In this document: positions 19,062 through 32,679 of the stretch, one piece after another | Layout: each line of letters opens with the position of its first letter | How positions within the stretch are numbered: position 1 is the stretch's first letter | The notes under the pieces: model-generated | The model's input: only the letters and a program-made list of their open reading frames with translations | The model's database searches: none | What the model was told of the DNA's origin: nothing | Source of the DNA: Bacillota bacterium | Lineage (GTDB): Bacteria > Bacillota > Sulfobacillia > JAJYWN01 > JAJZPE01 | Assembly (NCBI GenBank): GCA_021787335.1 | Contig: JAJYMC010000003.1 | Span: 62,001-126,000 of the forward strand | Reading direction: 5' to 3' | DNA length: 64,000 nt | Program-made: the position numbers and the translations under genes

Positions 19062-19090
19062 TTGACAACCCCCGGCGAATTTGGTAGAGT
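19062..19090 (+). promoter_or_regulatory. Promoter of the T-box/glyQS transcript
   Basis: TTGACA at 19062-19067 and TAGAGT at 19085-19090 with a 17-base spacer. Transcription would start near 19097, just ahead of the T-box stem I. Confidence 0.8.
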
Positions 19091-19097
19091 TAGATAC

Positions 19098-19322
19098 GTA
19101 CTTAGTCGTCTAACGGAGCGATGACCGAGAGGGTATCTGGAGCGGGCCGCTCAAGAGAGCCGGTGGTCGGTGCGAACCGGCGCGGTGCCCCCGGAGAGGC
19201 GCTCGGTAGCTCGGATGATAAAAGCGGGTCGGGCAGAGTCCCGGCCAACCAGGGTGGAACCGCGGGAACACAAATCCCGTCCCTGGGCAGCGACAAGCCG
19301 CCCGGAGACGGGATTCGTTTTT
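19098..19322 (+). promoter_or_regulatory. Glycine T-box leader
   Basis: The invariant T-box AGGGTGGAACCGCG is at 19251-19264. Upstream, GAGAGCCGG and GGTGCGAACCGG match the distal stem I elements. Downstream, AATCCCGTC (19273-19281) pairs with GACGGGATT (19307-19315), followed by five T, forming the terminator. Uncharged tRNA-Gly should stabilise the antiterminator and allow glyQS expression. A GGC at 19198-19200 is a candidate specifier codon, but the stem was not modelled. Confidence 0.92.
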
Positions 19323-19356
19323 GGGGGCGGACACTCACGTGCGAGGGGAGAACACC

Positions 19357-20340
19357 GTGGTCGGAAAACAGCGGGCCCTGACTTTTCAAGAGGTCTTCCT
19401 CACCCTGAGCCAGTTCTGGCAGGACCGGGGCTGCCTCATCGGCCAGCCGTACGACGTCGAGAAGGGCGCCGGGACGATGAACCCGATGAGCTTCTTCCGG
19501 GTCATCGGCCCCGAGCCCTGGCGGGTGGCGTACGTCGAGCCGTCCCGTCGGCCGGTCGACGCCCGTTACGGGGAGAACCCCAACCGGTTCTACCAGCACC
19601 ATCAGTTCCAGGTCATCCTCAAGCCGTCACCGGACGACGTCCAGGAGCTGTATCTGCAGAGCCTGGCCGCCCTGGGCATCGACGCCAAGCGGCACGACAT
19701 CCGCTTCGTCGAGGACAACTGGGAGGCGCCGACCCTCGGCGCGGCCGGCACGGGCTGGGAGGTCTGGCTCGACGGCATGGAGATCAGCCAGTTCACCTAC
19801 TTCCAGCAGGTCGGCGGGTTCGAGGCCCGGCCGGTGTCGGTGGAAATGACCTACGGCCTCGAAAGGCTCACCGGCTACCTGCAGGACAAGGAGAACCTCT
19901 TCGACATCATCTGGGTCGACGACCTGACCTACGGCGACGTCTTCAAGCGGGCCGAGTATGAGCATTCGGCCTACAGCTTCGAGGTCGCCGACGTGAAGAC
20001 CCTGACCACCCTGTACGACCTCTATGAGGCCGAGGCCAAGCGGACGCTGGAGCAGGGGCTCATCCTGCCGGCCTACGACTTCGTCCTCAAGTGTTCGCAC
20101 ACGTTCAACGTCCTCGAGGCTCGGGGGGCCATCAGTGTCACCGAGCGCACCGGCTACCTCGGGCGCATCCGGGCCCTCGCCCGCGCCTGCGCCCAGGCCT
20201 GGCTGAAGCGCCGCGAGGAGATGGGCTTCCCGCTCATCGGCAAGTTCAGGACGGCCGCCGCCCCGACCGCCACGCCGGCCGCCACGCCGGCCGCGGCGAA
20301 AGCGGCCCCGTCCGTCGAAGGAGGGAAGGCCCGTGCCTGA
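19357..20340 (+). CDS. glyQ: Glycyl-tRNA synthetase alpha subunit
   Basis: 327-aa catalytic subunit of the tetrameric bacterial GlyRS. Diagnostic segments are [38 protein letters not shown] and [14 protein letters not shown]. The conserved domain ends about residue 297; a 30-residue Ala/Pro/Thr-rich tail follows, with a repeated ATP motif not usual in the family. GTG at 19357 has AGGGGAG upstream; the earlier in-frame TTG lies in the terminator. It overlaps glyS by 8 bases and is controlled by the T-box. Confidence 0.96.
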   Translation: MVGKQRALTFQEVFLTLSQFWQDRGCLIGQPYDVEKGAGTMNPMSFFRVIGPEPWRVAYVEPSRRPVDARYGENPNRFYQHHQFQVILKPSPDDVQELYLQSLAALGIDAKRHDIRFVEDNWEAPTLGAAGTGWEVWLDGMEISQFTYFQQVGGFEARPVSVEMTYGLERLTGYLQDKENLFDIIWVDDLTYGDVFKRAEYEHSAYSFEVADVKTLTTLYDLYEAEAKRTLEQGLILPAYDFVLKCSHTFNVLEARGAISVTERTGYLGRIRALARACAQAWLKRREEMGFPLIGKFRTAAAPTATPAATPAAAKAAPSVEGGKARA

Positions 20341-22450
20341 GAACACCGCCCGCCGGACCCTGGACGGCGCCGTCGACTTCGTCCTCGAGGTCGGGACGGA
20401 AGAGATCCCGGCCCGCTTCTTGCCCGCCGCCATCGAGCAACTGGAGGCCCGCGGCCGCGCCCTCTTCGAGGAATCCCTTCTCGGGGCGAAGGACATCGTC
20501 GCTTACGCCACCCCGCGCCGGTTGGTCCTCCTGGTCGCCGGCGTCGCCCAGCGCCAGGTTGACCGCGAGGCCGACGTCAAGGGTCCGGCCAAGAAGGCCG
20601 CCTTCGACGCCGAGGGCCGTCCGACCAAGGCCGCCGAAGGCTTCGCCAAGTCGCAGGGCGTCGACCCGGCCGACCTCGTGGTCAAGGCCGTCGCCGGCGG
20701 GGAGTACGTCTTCGCCCACAAGCACGTGGCCGGCCGCGCCGCCGAGGACGTCCTCGGCGAGGCCCTGCCCAAGCTGATCACATCCCTCGAATGGCCCAAA
20801 CTCATGCGCTGGGGCGACCACGACCTGCGCTTCGTCCGTCCGGTGAAGTGGCTCCTCGCCCTCTACCGCGGGACCGTCGTCCAGTTCAGCCTGGACGGTG
20901 TGACCTCGGGCCGCACGACCCTCGGCCACCGTTTCCTCCATCCAGAGGCCCTCAGCGTCGCCACGGCCGCCGACTACCTGGCGGTGGCCCGCGTCGGACA
21001 GGTCATCGTCGACCCGGCGGAGCGCCGGGCGCAGATCATCGCCCAGCTACGGGCCCTGGCGACGAAGGCCGGAGGGAAGGCCATCGAGGACCCCGACCTT
21101 CTGACCGAGGTCACCCACCTGGTTGAGTACCCGACGGCCCTCATCGGCCGCTTCGCCCCCGAATACCTGCAGCTCCCGGCGGACGTCCTGATCACCTCGA
21201 TGAAGCACCACCAGCGCTTCTTCCCGGTCCTCGACGACCAGGGGCGCCTGGCCCCGCTGTTCATCACCGTCCGCAACGGCGACGACTACGCCCTCGACGT
21301 GGTCCGGGCGGGCAACGAGAAGGTCCTCCGGGCCCGCCTGGCCGACGCCAAGTTCTTCTATGACGACGACCTCAAGCGGCCCCTGGCCGACCGCGTCGCC
21401 GAGCTCGACCGGGTGGCCTTCCAGGAGCGCCTCGGGACCATGGGCGACAAGACCCGCCGCCTCGAGGCCCTGACCGCGGACATCCTGGGGCTCGCCCACC
21501 GTCCCCTCGTCGAGACCGTCCGCAGGGCCGCCCACCTGGCCAAGGCCGACCTCGTCACCAGCATGGTCAAGGAGTTCCCCGAACTGCAGGGCCGGATGGG
21601 CCAGGTCTACGCGGAGAAGTCCGGCGAGCCGGCCGAGGTCGCCGTGGCCGTCGGTGAGCAGTACCGCCCGGCCTTCGCCGGCGACGAGGTCCCGTCGACC
21701 GTGGCCGGCAAGGTCCTGGCCCTCGCCGACAAGGTCGATACCCTGGCCGCCGCGTTCGGCATCGGCCTCGTCCCGACCGGTTCGCAGGACCCCTACGGCC
21801 TGCGCCGCGCGGCTCAGGGCGTGGTCGCCATCCTCCTGGCCGCCGACTTCCGCCTGTCCCTCGGGCAGCTCATCGACCGGGCCTTCTCCCACCTGGGCGA
21901 CCTGGCCGCCAAGGCCGCCGAGGGCCGGCCCGCCCTGATGGACTTCCTCCGTGCCCGCCTGACCAACGCCATGGCCGAGGCCGGGCTGCGTTACGACGTG
22001 ATCGAGGCGACGCTGGCGGCCGGCTTCGACGACCCGGCAAGGGCCTTCGAGCGGGCCCGGGCCCTGGCCTCCGTCCGCGACGAGGAGGCCTTCGCCGACG
22101 TGGTCACGGCCTTCACCCGCGCCGCCAACTTGGCCGGCAAGACCGCGGCCGTCCGTCCCGTCGACCCGGCCCTCTTTGAGCACGACGCCGAACGCCGTCT
22201 TCTCGAGGCCTACGAGTCGGTCGCCGCCGAGGCCCTGGTCATGGAGAACGACGGGCGTTACACCGCCTTCCTCCGCGAACTCTCCAAGCTCCGTCCGGCC
22301 GTCGACGCCTTCTTCGACGCGGTCATGGTCATGGTCGACGACCAGCGGGTCAGGGAGAACCGGCTGAACCTGCTCCGGTCCGTGTCCGGCCTGGCGACCC
22401 GCGTCGCCGACCTGTCCAAACTCGTCGCCGCGCCCGCGGCCAAGGCCTGA
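20333..22450 (+). CDS. glyS: Glycyl-tRNA synthetase beta subunit
   Basis: 705-aa beta subunit carrying tRNA recognition functions. The start [20 protein letters not shown], the central [16 protein letters not shown] and the HD-like FVSGIVKE-type region ([15 protein letters not shown]) are all family features. GTG at 20333 lies within the end of glyQ behind GGAGGG, so production is coupled to the alpha subunit. Confidence 0.96.
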   Translation: MPENTARRTLDGAVDFVLEVGTEEIPARFLPAAIEQLEARGRALFEESLLGAKDIVAYATPRRLVLLVAGVAQRQVDREADVKGPAKKAAFDAEGRPTKAAEGFAKSQGVDPADLVVKAVAGGEYVFAHKHVAGRAAEDVLGEALPKLITSLEWPKLMRWGDHDLRFVRPVKWLLALYRGTVVQFSLDGVTSGRTTLGHRFLHPEALSVATAADYLAVARVGQVIVDPAERRAQIIAQLRALATKAGGKAIEDPDLLTEVTHLVEYPTALIGRFAPEYLQLPADVLITSMKHHQRFFPVLDDQGRLAPLFITVRNGDDYALDVVRAGNEKVLRARLADAKFFYDDDLKRPLADRVAELDRVAFQERLGTMGDKTRRLEALTADILGLAHRPLVETVRRAAHLAKADLVTSMVKEFPELQGRMGQVYAEKSGEPAEVAVAVGEQYRPAFAGDEVPSTVAGKVLALADKVDTLAAAFGIGLVPTGSQDPYGLRRAAQGVVAILLAADFRLSLGQLIDRAFSHLGDLAAKAAEGRPALMDFLRARLTNAMAEAGLRYDVIEATLAAGFDDPARAFERARALASVRDEEAFADVVTAFTRAANLAGKTAAVRPVDPALFEHDAERRLLEAYESVAAEALVMENDGRYTAFLRELSKLRPAVDAFFDAVMVMVDDQRVRENRLNLLRSVSGLATRVADLSKLVAAPAAKA

Positions 22451-22518
22451 CGGGCCGCCAAAGGGCTTGACGGGCAGGGAATTCCGGCGTTCCAGCGTAT
22501 ATGGTGGGGGGTGACCAG

Positions 22519-23329
22519 ATGAGCCCATCGGCGGCGGTCTTCGTCGTCTCGGACTCCGTCGGCGAGACCGCCGAACTAGTGGCCAGAGGCGCGCTGAGCC
22601 AGTTCGAAGAGGACTTCCAGGTCATCCGCGTGCCTTACGTCAGCGACAAAGCCCAGATCGCCGAGGTCGTCGCCCGGGCCGCCGCCCGTGGTCGCAGCGC
22701 CATCATCCACACCCTGCTCCTGCCGGAGCTGCGCGAGGCGCTGGCGGCCGAGGCCGCGGCCAGAGGCGTTCCCCAGGCCGACCTCTTCGGACCGACCCTG
22801 GCCGCCCTGTCCGAGGTGGCCGGGGGCATGCCGCGGATGGAGCCCGGCCTCTTCCGCCGGGTCGATGAGGACTACTTCCGACGCGTCGAGGCGGTCGAGT
22901 TCGCCGTGTCCCACGACGACGGGCTCGACCCGCGAGGCCTCGACCGGGCCGACGTTGTCCTGGTCGGCATCTCCCGGACATCCAAGACGCCGGTCAGCAT
23001 GTACCTGGCCAACCGGCGCCTGAAGGTGGCCAACGTCCCGCTGGTGCCCGAGGTCCCGCCGCCCCCGGAGCTGTTCGCGCTGCCCCAGGGTAAGATCGTT
23101 GGGCTGGTCATCGACCCCGACGCGCTGAACGACATCCGCGAGACGCGGCTCGAGACCCTCGGCCTTCCGGGCAAGGCGGCCTACGCCAGCCGGGAACGCA
23201 TCATCGAGGAGCTCGAGTACGCCAAGGTCATAATGAGGAAGCTCGGGTGTCCGGTCATCGACGTCACCAACAAGGCCGTCGAAGAGACGGCCGGAGCCAT
23301 CTCGCAGATGATCAACGGGAGGGAGACTC

Positions 23330-23343
<14 letters not shown>
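22519..23343 (+). CDS. ppsR: Pyruvate, phosphate dikinase regulatory protein (PDRP)
   Basis: 274-aa DUF299 bifunctional kinase/phosphotransferase that inactivates PPDK by ADP-dependent Thr phosphorylation and reactivates it. It begins AVFVVSDSVGETAELVARGA and carries the P-loop-like GISRTSKTPVSMYLANR. ATG at 22519 is preferred over ATG at 22501 because GGGGGGTGA ends 4 bases before it. It overlaps its target ppdK by 14 bases, so regulator and enzyme are co-translated. Confidence 0.94.
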
Positions 23344-26013
<2,670 letters not shown>

Positions 26014-26014
<1 letters not shown>

Positions 26015-26775
26015 TGGCGCGCGTTCGTTTCGGGGCGGTCGTCCGCGAGGTCGACGCCATCCTCTTCGATAAGGACGGCACGCTCCTCGACGCCTACGTC
26101 CTCTGGCACGCCATGGCCGACGGGCGCCTGCGGGCCCTGGGCGAGAGCGACCGGATCGGCCCGGAGGTCCTGGCCGCCTGTGAGGCGCAGCTCGGTTACG
26201 ACCGGGCGACACGCCGGGTGGACCCCCGTGGGCCGCTGGCCGTGGCCCCGCAGACCGAGGAGATCGTCATCAACGCGGCCGTCGTCTACCGGATGACCGG
26301 CATCCCCTGGACCGAAGCCAAGGCCCTCGTCGAGGGGGCCTACGCCAGGGCCGAGGAGCGCCTGCGGGCCCGCATCGATGACGTCAGCAGCCCGCTCCCA
26401 GGCATCCGCGAGGCCCTCGTGGCACTCCGGGCGGCCGGCGTCAGGCTCGGCGTGGCCACCACCGACGTCATCCCCCGCAGCGAATCCATGCTCCGCGTGT
26501 CCGGCCTGCTCGAGCACTTCGATTTTCTCGGCGGGCGGGACCTGGTCAAGCGCGGCAAGCCCCATCCCGACCTGGCCCTCCTGGTCTGCGAGCGGCTTGG
26601 CGTCGAGCCGGGCCGCGTGGCCATCGTCGGGGACTCCCCCGAGGACCTTCTCCTCGGCCGGAACGCCGGGCTCGGCCTGCGGGTCGGCGTCCTGACCGGC
26701 AGCGGCACGCCTGAGAACCTCGGGCCGCTGGCCGACGTGGTCATTGGTTCGGTCGCCGAGATCAGGCCGGAGTAG
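26014..26775 (+). CDS. HAD family hydrolase (phosphoglycolate phosphatase-like)
   Basis: 253-aa haloacid-dehalogenase phosphatase. Motif I is AILFDKDGTLLDAY, motif II GVATTD, motif III VKRGKPHPDLAL and motif IV GDSPEDLLLGRNAG. An alpha-helical cap lies between motifs I and II. The substrate is unknown; Gph- or PpaX-like pyrophosphatase roles would fit next to a PPi-producing or -using dikinase, but that is inference. It overlaps the ppdK stop by 1 base (TAATG) and ends before a strong terminator. Confidence 0.88.
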
Positions 26776-26802
26776 GTCGGCCACGATCTCCAACAAAAAA
26801 GC

Positions 26803-26835
26803 CCCGGGGCCGCGTTGACGCGGTCCCGGGTTTTT
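26803..26835 (+). terminator. Intrinsic terminator of the glyQS-ppdK-HAD block
   Basis: 12-bp GC stem CCCGGGGCCGCG/CGCGGTCCCGGG (one G-U) with a TTGA loop and TTTTT at 26831-26835. Confidence 0.92.
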
Positions 26836-26979
26836 CTTCTCCCGGCAGATGACTCAACCGCTAGAGTGATTATTATGTTGACCAACTCCCGGCGAGTGAA
26901 TCTTTTCGACGTCAGGAAGGAATGACGGGCCGCGGCTCGTATTAAGAACAGACGTGTCCTTTTGGGGGGATACAAGACC

Positions 26980-28083
26980 GTGCGCGCTGACGACGGAGCG
27001 GGCGCCCCCGCGCCCGCGGCTCCCCGGCTCATCACCGAGGAGATAGAAGACAAGACCCTCTCGCGATTCGCCGTCCGCAGCGCCACTTCGCGCGGCCGAG
27101 AGCGGCCCGAGGAGCCGTGCCGAATCCGCACGGCCTTCCAGCGCGACCGCGACCGCATCATCCACTGCAAGGCCTTCCGCCGTCTGAAGGACAAGACCCA
27201 GGTCTTCATCGCCGCGGCGGGCGACCACTACCGGACGCGCCTGACCCACACCCTGGAGGTCGCCCAGATCGCCCGGACCATGGCCCGGGCCCTGCGCCTG
27301 AACGAGGACCTGACCGAGGCCATCGCCCTCGGCCACGACCTCGGCCACACGCCCTTCGGGCACACTGGCGAGGCCGTCCTGGACGAGTGCCTGCGGCTCG
27401 ACGGACACGACGGCTTCCGCCACAACGAGCAGAGCCTGCGCGTGGTCACCATCCTCGAGCGCCTCGAGCCGGGGCACCCGGCCGGCCCCGGGCTCAACCT
27501 CACATGGGAGGTCCGCGACGGCATCCGCCACCACACCGGGGACATCCGGGACGAGGATGGCCAGCCGGCGACCCTCGAGGGTCAGCTGGTGAAGTTGTCC
27601 GACCGGGTGGCTTATGTCAACCACGACATCGATGACGCCATCCGGGGCGGTATCATCACGCCCGACGAGCTCCCGCGGGGGCCGGTGGTCCTCCTCGGGG
27701 ACACCCGCGCCCGACGCATCAACAGCCTCGTCAGCGACATCATCGACAGCAGCTACGACCGCCCGGCCGTGGCCATCAGCGGACCCGTGGCCGCGGCCCT
27801 GGACGGATTGCGGGACTTCCTCTTCGAACATGTCTATGTGGGCTCGGGGGCGAAGGCTGAGGAGGCGCACTCCAAGGCGATGGTGGTGGCCCTCTACAGT
27901 TTCTACCGCGATCACCCGGAGGAGATCCCCTGGGGCGAGGAGGGGACGTCCGACCCGGCCTGGCGCCGGTCGAGCGACTACGTCGCCGGGATGACCGACC
28001 GTTACGCCGCGCAGCAGTACAATCGGCTTTTCTCCCAAACCCCTGGAAGTCCGGGGCCGAGGGAGGAAAAACCGAAGTCGTAG
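26980..28083 (+). CDS. dgt: Deoxyguanosinetriphosphate triphosphohydrolase-like protein
   Basis: 367-aa HD-domain dNTPase. The motif LTHTLEVAQIARTMARAL supplies the first His, GHDLGHTPFGHTGE the HD pair, and FRHNEQSLRVV follows as in the dGTPase-like type 2 family. It probably trims dNTP pools. GTG at 26980 has GGGGGGA nine bases upstream; the in-frame TTG at 26962 overlaps that SD. An Ala/Pro-rich N terminus precedes the domain. It lies directly ahead of dnaG. Confidence 0.92.
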   Translation: MRADDGAGAPAPAAPRLITEEIEDKTLSRFAVRSATSRGRERPEEPCRIRTAFQRDRDRIIHCKAFRRLKDKTQVFIAAAGDHYRTRLTHTLEVAQIARTMARALRLNEDLTEAIALGHDLGHTPFGHTGEAVLDECLRLDGHDGFRHNEQSLRVVTILERLEPGHPAGPGLNLTWEVRDGIRHHTGDIRDEDGQPATLEGQLVKLSDRVAYVNHDIDDAIRGGIITPDELPRGPVVLLGDTRARRINSLVSDIIDSSYDRPAVAISGPVAAALDGLRDFLFEHVYVGSGAKAEEAHSKAMVVALYSFYRDHPEEIPWGEEGTSDPAWRRSSDYVAGMTDRYAAQQYNRLFSQTPGSPGPREEKPKS

Positions 28084-28099
28084 CGAAAGCGTATAAAAG

Positions 28100-28121
28100 C
28101 CCAAGCGCCGTGGCGCTTGGG
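28100..28121 (+). promoter_or_regulatory. Perfect hairpin at the dnaG ribosome-binding site
   Basis: CCCAAGCGCC and GGCGCTTGGG are perfect 10-bp complements around GT. The last three G are the first bases of the dnaG SD GGGAGGAG. There is no T run on the plus strand. On the minus strand the stem is followed by CTTTTA, so it could also stop antisense transcripts. Confidence 0.6.
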
Positions 28122-28133
28122 AGGAGCGAGGAT

Positions 28134-30108
28134 GTGGGGACGGTGAGAGGGCTCTCCGACGAGTTCATCGAAGAGGTCCGCTCACGTAACGACATCGTCG
28201 ACGTCATCGGTGAGCATGTGGCCCTGCGCAAGACGGGCAAGAACTTCGTCGGGCTCTGCCCTTTCCACCACGAGAAGACGCCGTCGTTCTCGGTCGCCCC
28301 GGACAAGCAGATGTTCTACTGCTTCGGCTGCCACGCCGGGGGCAACGTCTTCCACTTCCTGATGAAGCGGGACAATCTCACCTTTCCCGAGGCTGTCGCC
28401 AAGCTGGCGGAACGCGTGGGTCTCCCGCTCCCGGAGCCTGAGCTTTCGCCCGAGGAAGCCCAGAGGCGCCAGGAACGCGAGGCCTATCTTAATGCCCTCG
28501 AACTGGCCGCCGAGTTCTACAGCCTGGCCCTCCTGAAATCGCGCCAGGGGACCGCCGCCCGGGAATACCTTGGGAAGCGCGGGCTGACCGCCGAGACGGT
28601 CGACCATTTCCGCCTCGGATACGCCCCTGACGCTTGGGATCTGCTTTTCAAGGCCTTAAGTCGGCGGGGTCTTTCGCCGAAGGTTATGGAGGGGGCCGGG
28701 CTGGTCCTTCGCCGCAACGATGGCGATTCGTACTACGACCGGCTGCGCAACCGCGTGGTCTTCCCCATCCAGGACGCCCGCGGGCGGATCATCGCCTTCG
28801 GCGGGCGCGTCCTCGACGACAGCCTCCCCAAGTACCTGAATTCGTCGGATACGGCCGTCTTTGCCAAGGGCCGTAACCTTTACGCCCTGAACTTCGCCCG
28901 CCCGTCCATCCGCGAGAGCGGCCGGGCCGTCCTGGTCGAGGGTTACATGGACGCCATCGCCTGCCACCAGGCCGGCGTGACCAACGTCGTCGCCACCCTC
29001 GGCACGGCCCTCACCCGCGATCAGGGGGCCATCCTGTCGCGGTTGGCGCCCGAGACGGTCATCGCCTATGACGCCGACACGGCCGGCCAGAGCGCCACCA
29101 TGCGCGGTCTGGAGATCCTCAGTGAGGCCGGCTGCAAGGTCAGGGTGGCCGTCATCGAAGAGGGCAAGGACCCCGACGAACTCATCCGCCGGCACGGCCC
29201 CGAAGCCTTCCGAGGGGCGGTGGCCAAGGCCCTACCCCTCGTGGACTACCGGTTCGCTCTGGCCATGAAGGCCGGCGACCCGGCCACCGTGGAGGGCAAG
29301 GTCGGGATTGCCGCGACCATGGCTCCAGTGCTGGCCGGATTGGACAACGCGGTCGAGCGAGAGGCATACATTCAGGACTTTGCGACCAAGTTAGGCCTGA
29401 GTGTCGAGGCCCTGCGCACGGAGGTGCGCAAGGCGGCCAGAGCCCGTCAGACGGGCGCCGCCGCCGCCGGCGCGACGGCCGGGCCGACCGGGAAAACGGC
29501 TGGCAGCCAGTATATTCCAGGGCCTGCCCGGAATAATAATGGGCATGACCTGATGAAAGCGGGCAAGGCGCGGCCTTCAGCCCGCCTGCTGGCTGAGCGG
29601 GGTCTCCTACGGGTGGTCCTGGAGCATCCCGAACTGACGCCGCGGGTGGCCGAGGCCCTCGCGCCCGAGGACTTCGCCGGAGGGGCCGAGCGGGCACTGG
29701 CCGAGGTGGTCTTCGGCGGGGCAGGCGAGGCGGGCGCGGCAGGCGAGGCGGGCGCGGCGGGCGCGGCGGGCGCGGCGGTCCAGACGGCCACGGCGCTTGA
29801 CGCGACTCAACTCATGGCCCACTTCCAAGCGACGGAACACGCCGAGGCGGTGGCGGAACTGCTGATGTCCGAACCTCCGCCGGGCGAACCCGATAAACTG
29901 GTGCAAGGTTATCTCAAGCGAATCCGCGAAGAGTCGGTGAAGTCCAAGGCCGAGCGCGTCCGGGCAGAGATGGAGCGCCTCGAGCGCGAAGGCCAACCGA
30001 TTCCCGAAGCCATGCTCCGGGAATACCTTGAACTCCAGCAATTACGTTCAGCCGCGGGCACGGCCACCCCGCCGGCCCAACGGCCTGATTTTCGAAAGGG
30101 GAAACCGG

Positions 30109-30128
<20 letters not shown>
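28134..30128 (+). CDS. dnaG: DNA primase
   Basis: 664-aa replicative primase. The zinc-binding CHC2 motif (CPFH ... [10 protein letters not shown]) is at about 36-60. A TOPRIM core follows with [14 protein letters not shown] and [11 protein letters not shown]. The C-terminal helicase-binding region is long and contains a Gly/Ala/Glu repeat linker. GTG at 28134 has GGGAGGAG 7 bases upstream; an earlier in-frame GTG at 28110 lies within the hairpin. It overlaps sigA by 20 bases, the usual macromolecular-synthesis pairing. Confidence 0.96.
29721..29778 (+). repeat. In-frame tandem repeat in dnaG linker
   Basis: Two identical 18-bp units (29721-29738, 29739-29756) are followed by two or more 9-bp units GCGGGCGCG. 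They encode alternating Ala-Gly-Glu-Ala-Gly-Ala. Expansion or contraction keeps the frame. Confidence 0.8.
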
Positions 30129-31230
<1,102 letters not shown>

Positions 31231-31267
31231 CGGCCATCGCTCCGTCCGCCGCCATAGGAGCCAACGA

Positions 31268-31299
31268 ACCAGCCCGGCCATGCGCCGGGCTGGTTTTTT
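31268..31299 (+). terminator. Intrinsic terminator after sigA
   Basis: 11-bp perfect stem ACCAGCCCGGC/GCCGGGCTGGT with a 5-base loop and six T. It closes the dgt-dnaG-sigA block and marks the left edge of the accessory region. Confidence 0.93.
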
Positions 31300-31346
31300 G
31301 TGGCCCAGTTCCTGATGGCTATGGCAAAGGAAGATTTCATTATTGG

Positions 31347-31931
31347 TCAGTCATCTGTTTTGCGTATGGCCAGAATGACTGAGGTGCGTGGAGTCACGCG
31401 TAGCTCACAAGCATACAGGCGAAGGTCATTCAGCCAAAACTCCCGCACCGGGTCAATTTTCCCTTGCCTCTCTGGTGGGAAGTACTCTTCGGGCGTCATG
31501 TCGTCTATGAGAATCGCCCCACCCGGCGCCATGGCTTGAAGCAGTGTTTCCGGTTCATTCTCCTTCGCCTTCCCGCCGTCAGCAAAGAGCAGCTGGAATG
31601 GCCCGCGACTGAGCAGTTCGTGCCAATCGCCTTGCAGCACGGTCACACCTGAAACTCCGCGTAGCACGGACCGAGCTGCTTCCGCCCGCTTCGGGTCGGC
31701 TTCAACGGTGATAAACGGGATCGAATCTCTCTTACCCTCGGAGATCCAGGCGGCTCCTACCCCGCACCCGGTCCCTATTTCTCCGATGACTCCGCTGGCT
31801 ACTTGCGATGCCAACAGCGAAAGGAGCCGTCCTACTGGGGGCTCCGAAGAACTGGAGAACCCGAGCCGATGAGCTAGGTGTATGGCCTCGGCGACCCTGG
31901 TTGGGATCCACTGGTCCGAGCGATACGGCAT
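31347..31931 (-). CDS. Class I SAM-dependent O-methyltransferase-like protein
   Basis: 194-aa protein with a Rossmann SAM fold: motif I GEIGTGCGVGAAWISE, motif II PFITVEADPKRAEAA, and LLFADGGKAKENEPE and GGAILIDDMTPEEYFPPERQ later on. It resembles caffeoyl-CoA-type O-methyltransferases, but the substrate is unknown. Its codons are visibly less GC-rich than the neighbours, suggesting recent acquisition. The ATG at 31931 lies behind GGGAGA. The 259 bases upstream (31932-32190) hold no gene, hairpin or clear promoter that I can support. Confidence 0.8.
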   Translation of the reverse strand: MPYRSDQWIPTRVAEAIHLAHRLGFSSSSEPPVGRLLSLLASQVASGVIGEIGTGCGVGAAWISEGKRDSIPFITVEADPKRAEAARSVLRGVSGVTVLQGDWHELLSRGPFQLLFADGGKAKENEPETLLQAMAPGGAILIDDMTPEEYFPPERQGKIDPVREFWLNDLRLYACELRVTPRTSVILAIRKTDD

Positions 31932-32190
31932 GATAGCATCTCCCTATACCTGTCTCTACTTAGAAACACAGTTACTAGTTCACCATCCAAGGTACCATAT
32001 TCCCCGCCTGCATAACAGTCCTGAATGAAAGAGCACCGACCGCTTGGGGTTGGACCTGTCGAACCGTGTCGAAGCAGGTCTGACGATTGGCCTTAAGTGG
32101 CAGCCCTTTCCATCCGACCTAAGGAGTAGAACCAAACGGCAAGCTCAACGGCCCAGTGAACGAAGCTCAAACGAAGCAAGGAGTGGAGCC

Positions 32191-32601
32191 ATGACCGAAG
32201 CAAGCCGACTCGCCGATCAGGTCCGCCAATCCCTGCCCCGCGTCAAGCGGGGAACCCCAAGCTTTTACGGGGACAGGCTGGACCTGCCGGCGGGTGAAAC
32301 CCGTTCCGTGACCGAGGTCGACCTGGAAGACAATTGCGTCGTCCTCCGCTTCGAGACCGGGGAGATCATGCGGGTCTGGGACCCGGCCGGGTACGAGGTC
32401 GCCAACAACGCCTTCGTCGTCACGCGGGCCAGCCGGGTGGTCTGGGAGTGGTACCCGGACCTTCAACAGCAGTCCCCGGAGACCCACCGGTTCCGGGAAT
32501 ACGTCGCCCGCGACTCGGGCATCGAGGCCCGCACCAACGACGACCCATACATGGCGCGCCTGCGTCCCAAAGTCGGTTATCCGGCCGTAGAGATTTGTTA
32601 G
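32191..32601 (+). CDS. Hypothetical protein
   Basis: 136-aa soluble protein not recognised. It has no signal peptide or membrane segment. The central part (VTEVDLEDNCVVLRFETGE, then MRVWDPAGYEVANNAFVV) looks like a small beta barrel, followed by an acidic/aromatic segment VVWEWYPDLQQQSPET and a Pro/Gly C terminus. ATG at 32191 has AAGGAGTGGAG directly upstream. It stands alone between the methyltransferase and a convergent deiminase-family gene. The third-position GC bias supports real coding. Confidence 0.6.
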   Translation: MTEASRLADQVRQSLPRVKRGTPSFYGDRLDLPAGETRSVTEVDLEDNCVVLRFETGEIMRVWDPAGYEVANNAFVVTRASRVVWEWYPDLQQQSPETHRFREYVARDSGIEARTNDDPYMARLRPKVGYPAVEIC

Positions 32602-32642
32602 GAAGGTTGCCACGCGGTCGGCCGGCCGCGACAAACCAAACG

Positions 32643-32670
32643 CAAGAGACCCCGCCCGCGGGGTCTCTTG
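32643..32670. terminator. Bidirectional hairpin between convergent genes
   Basis: 12-bp perfect stem CAAGAGACCCCG/CGGGGTCTCTTG with loop CCCG, between the stops at 32601 (+) and 32680 (-). The flanking T content is modest (GTTTGGTTTG on the minus side). Confidence 0.7.
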
Positions 32671-32679
32671 ACCGCTCCC

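Noticed and set aside
19170-19961. 263-codon frame across the T-box and glyQ
   Set aside because: It overlaps a clear T-box RNA and the conserved glyQ frame; the product is Arg/Gly/Pro-rich shadow sequence.
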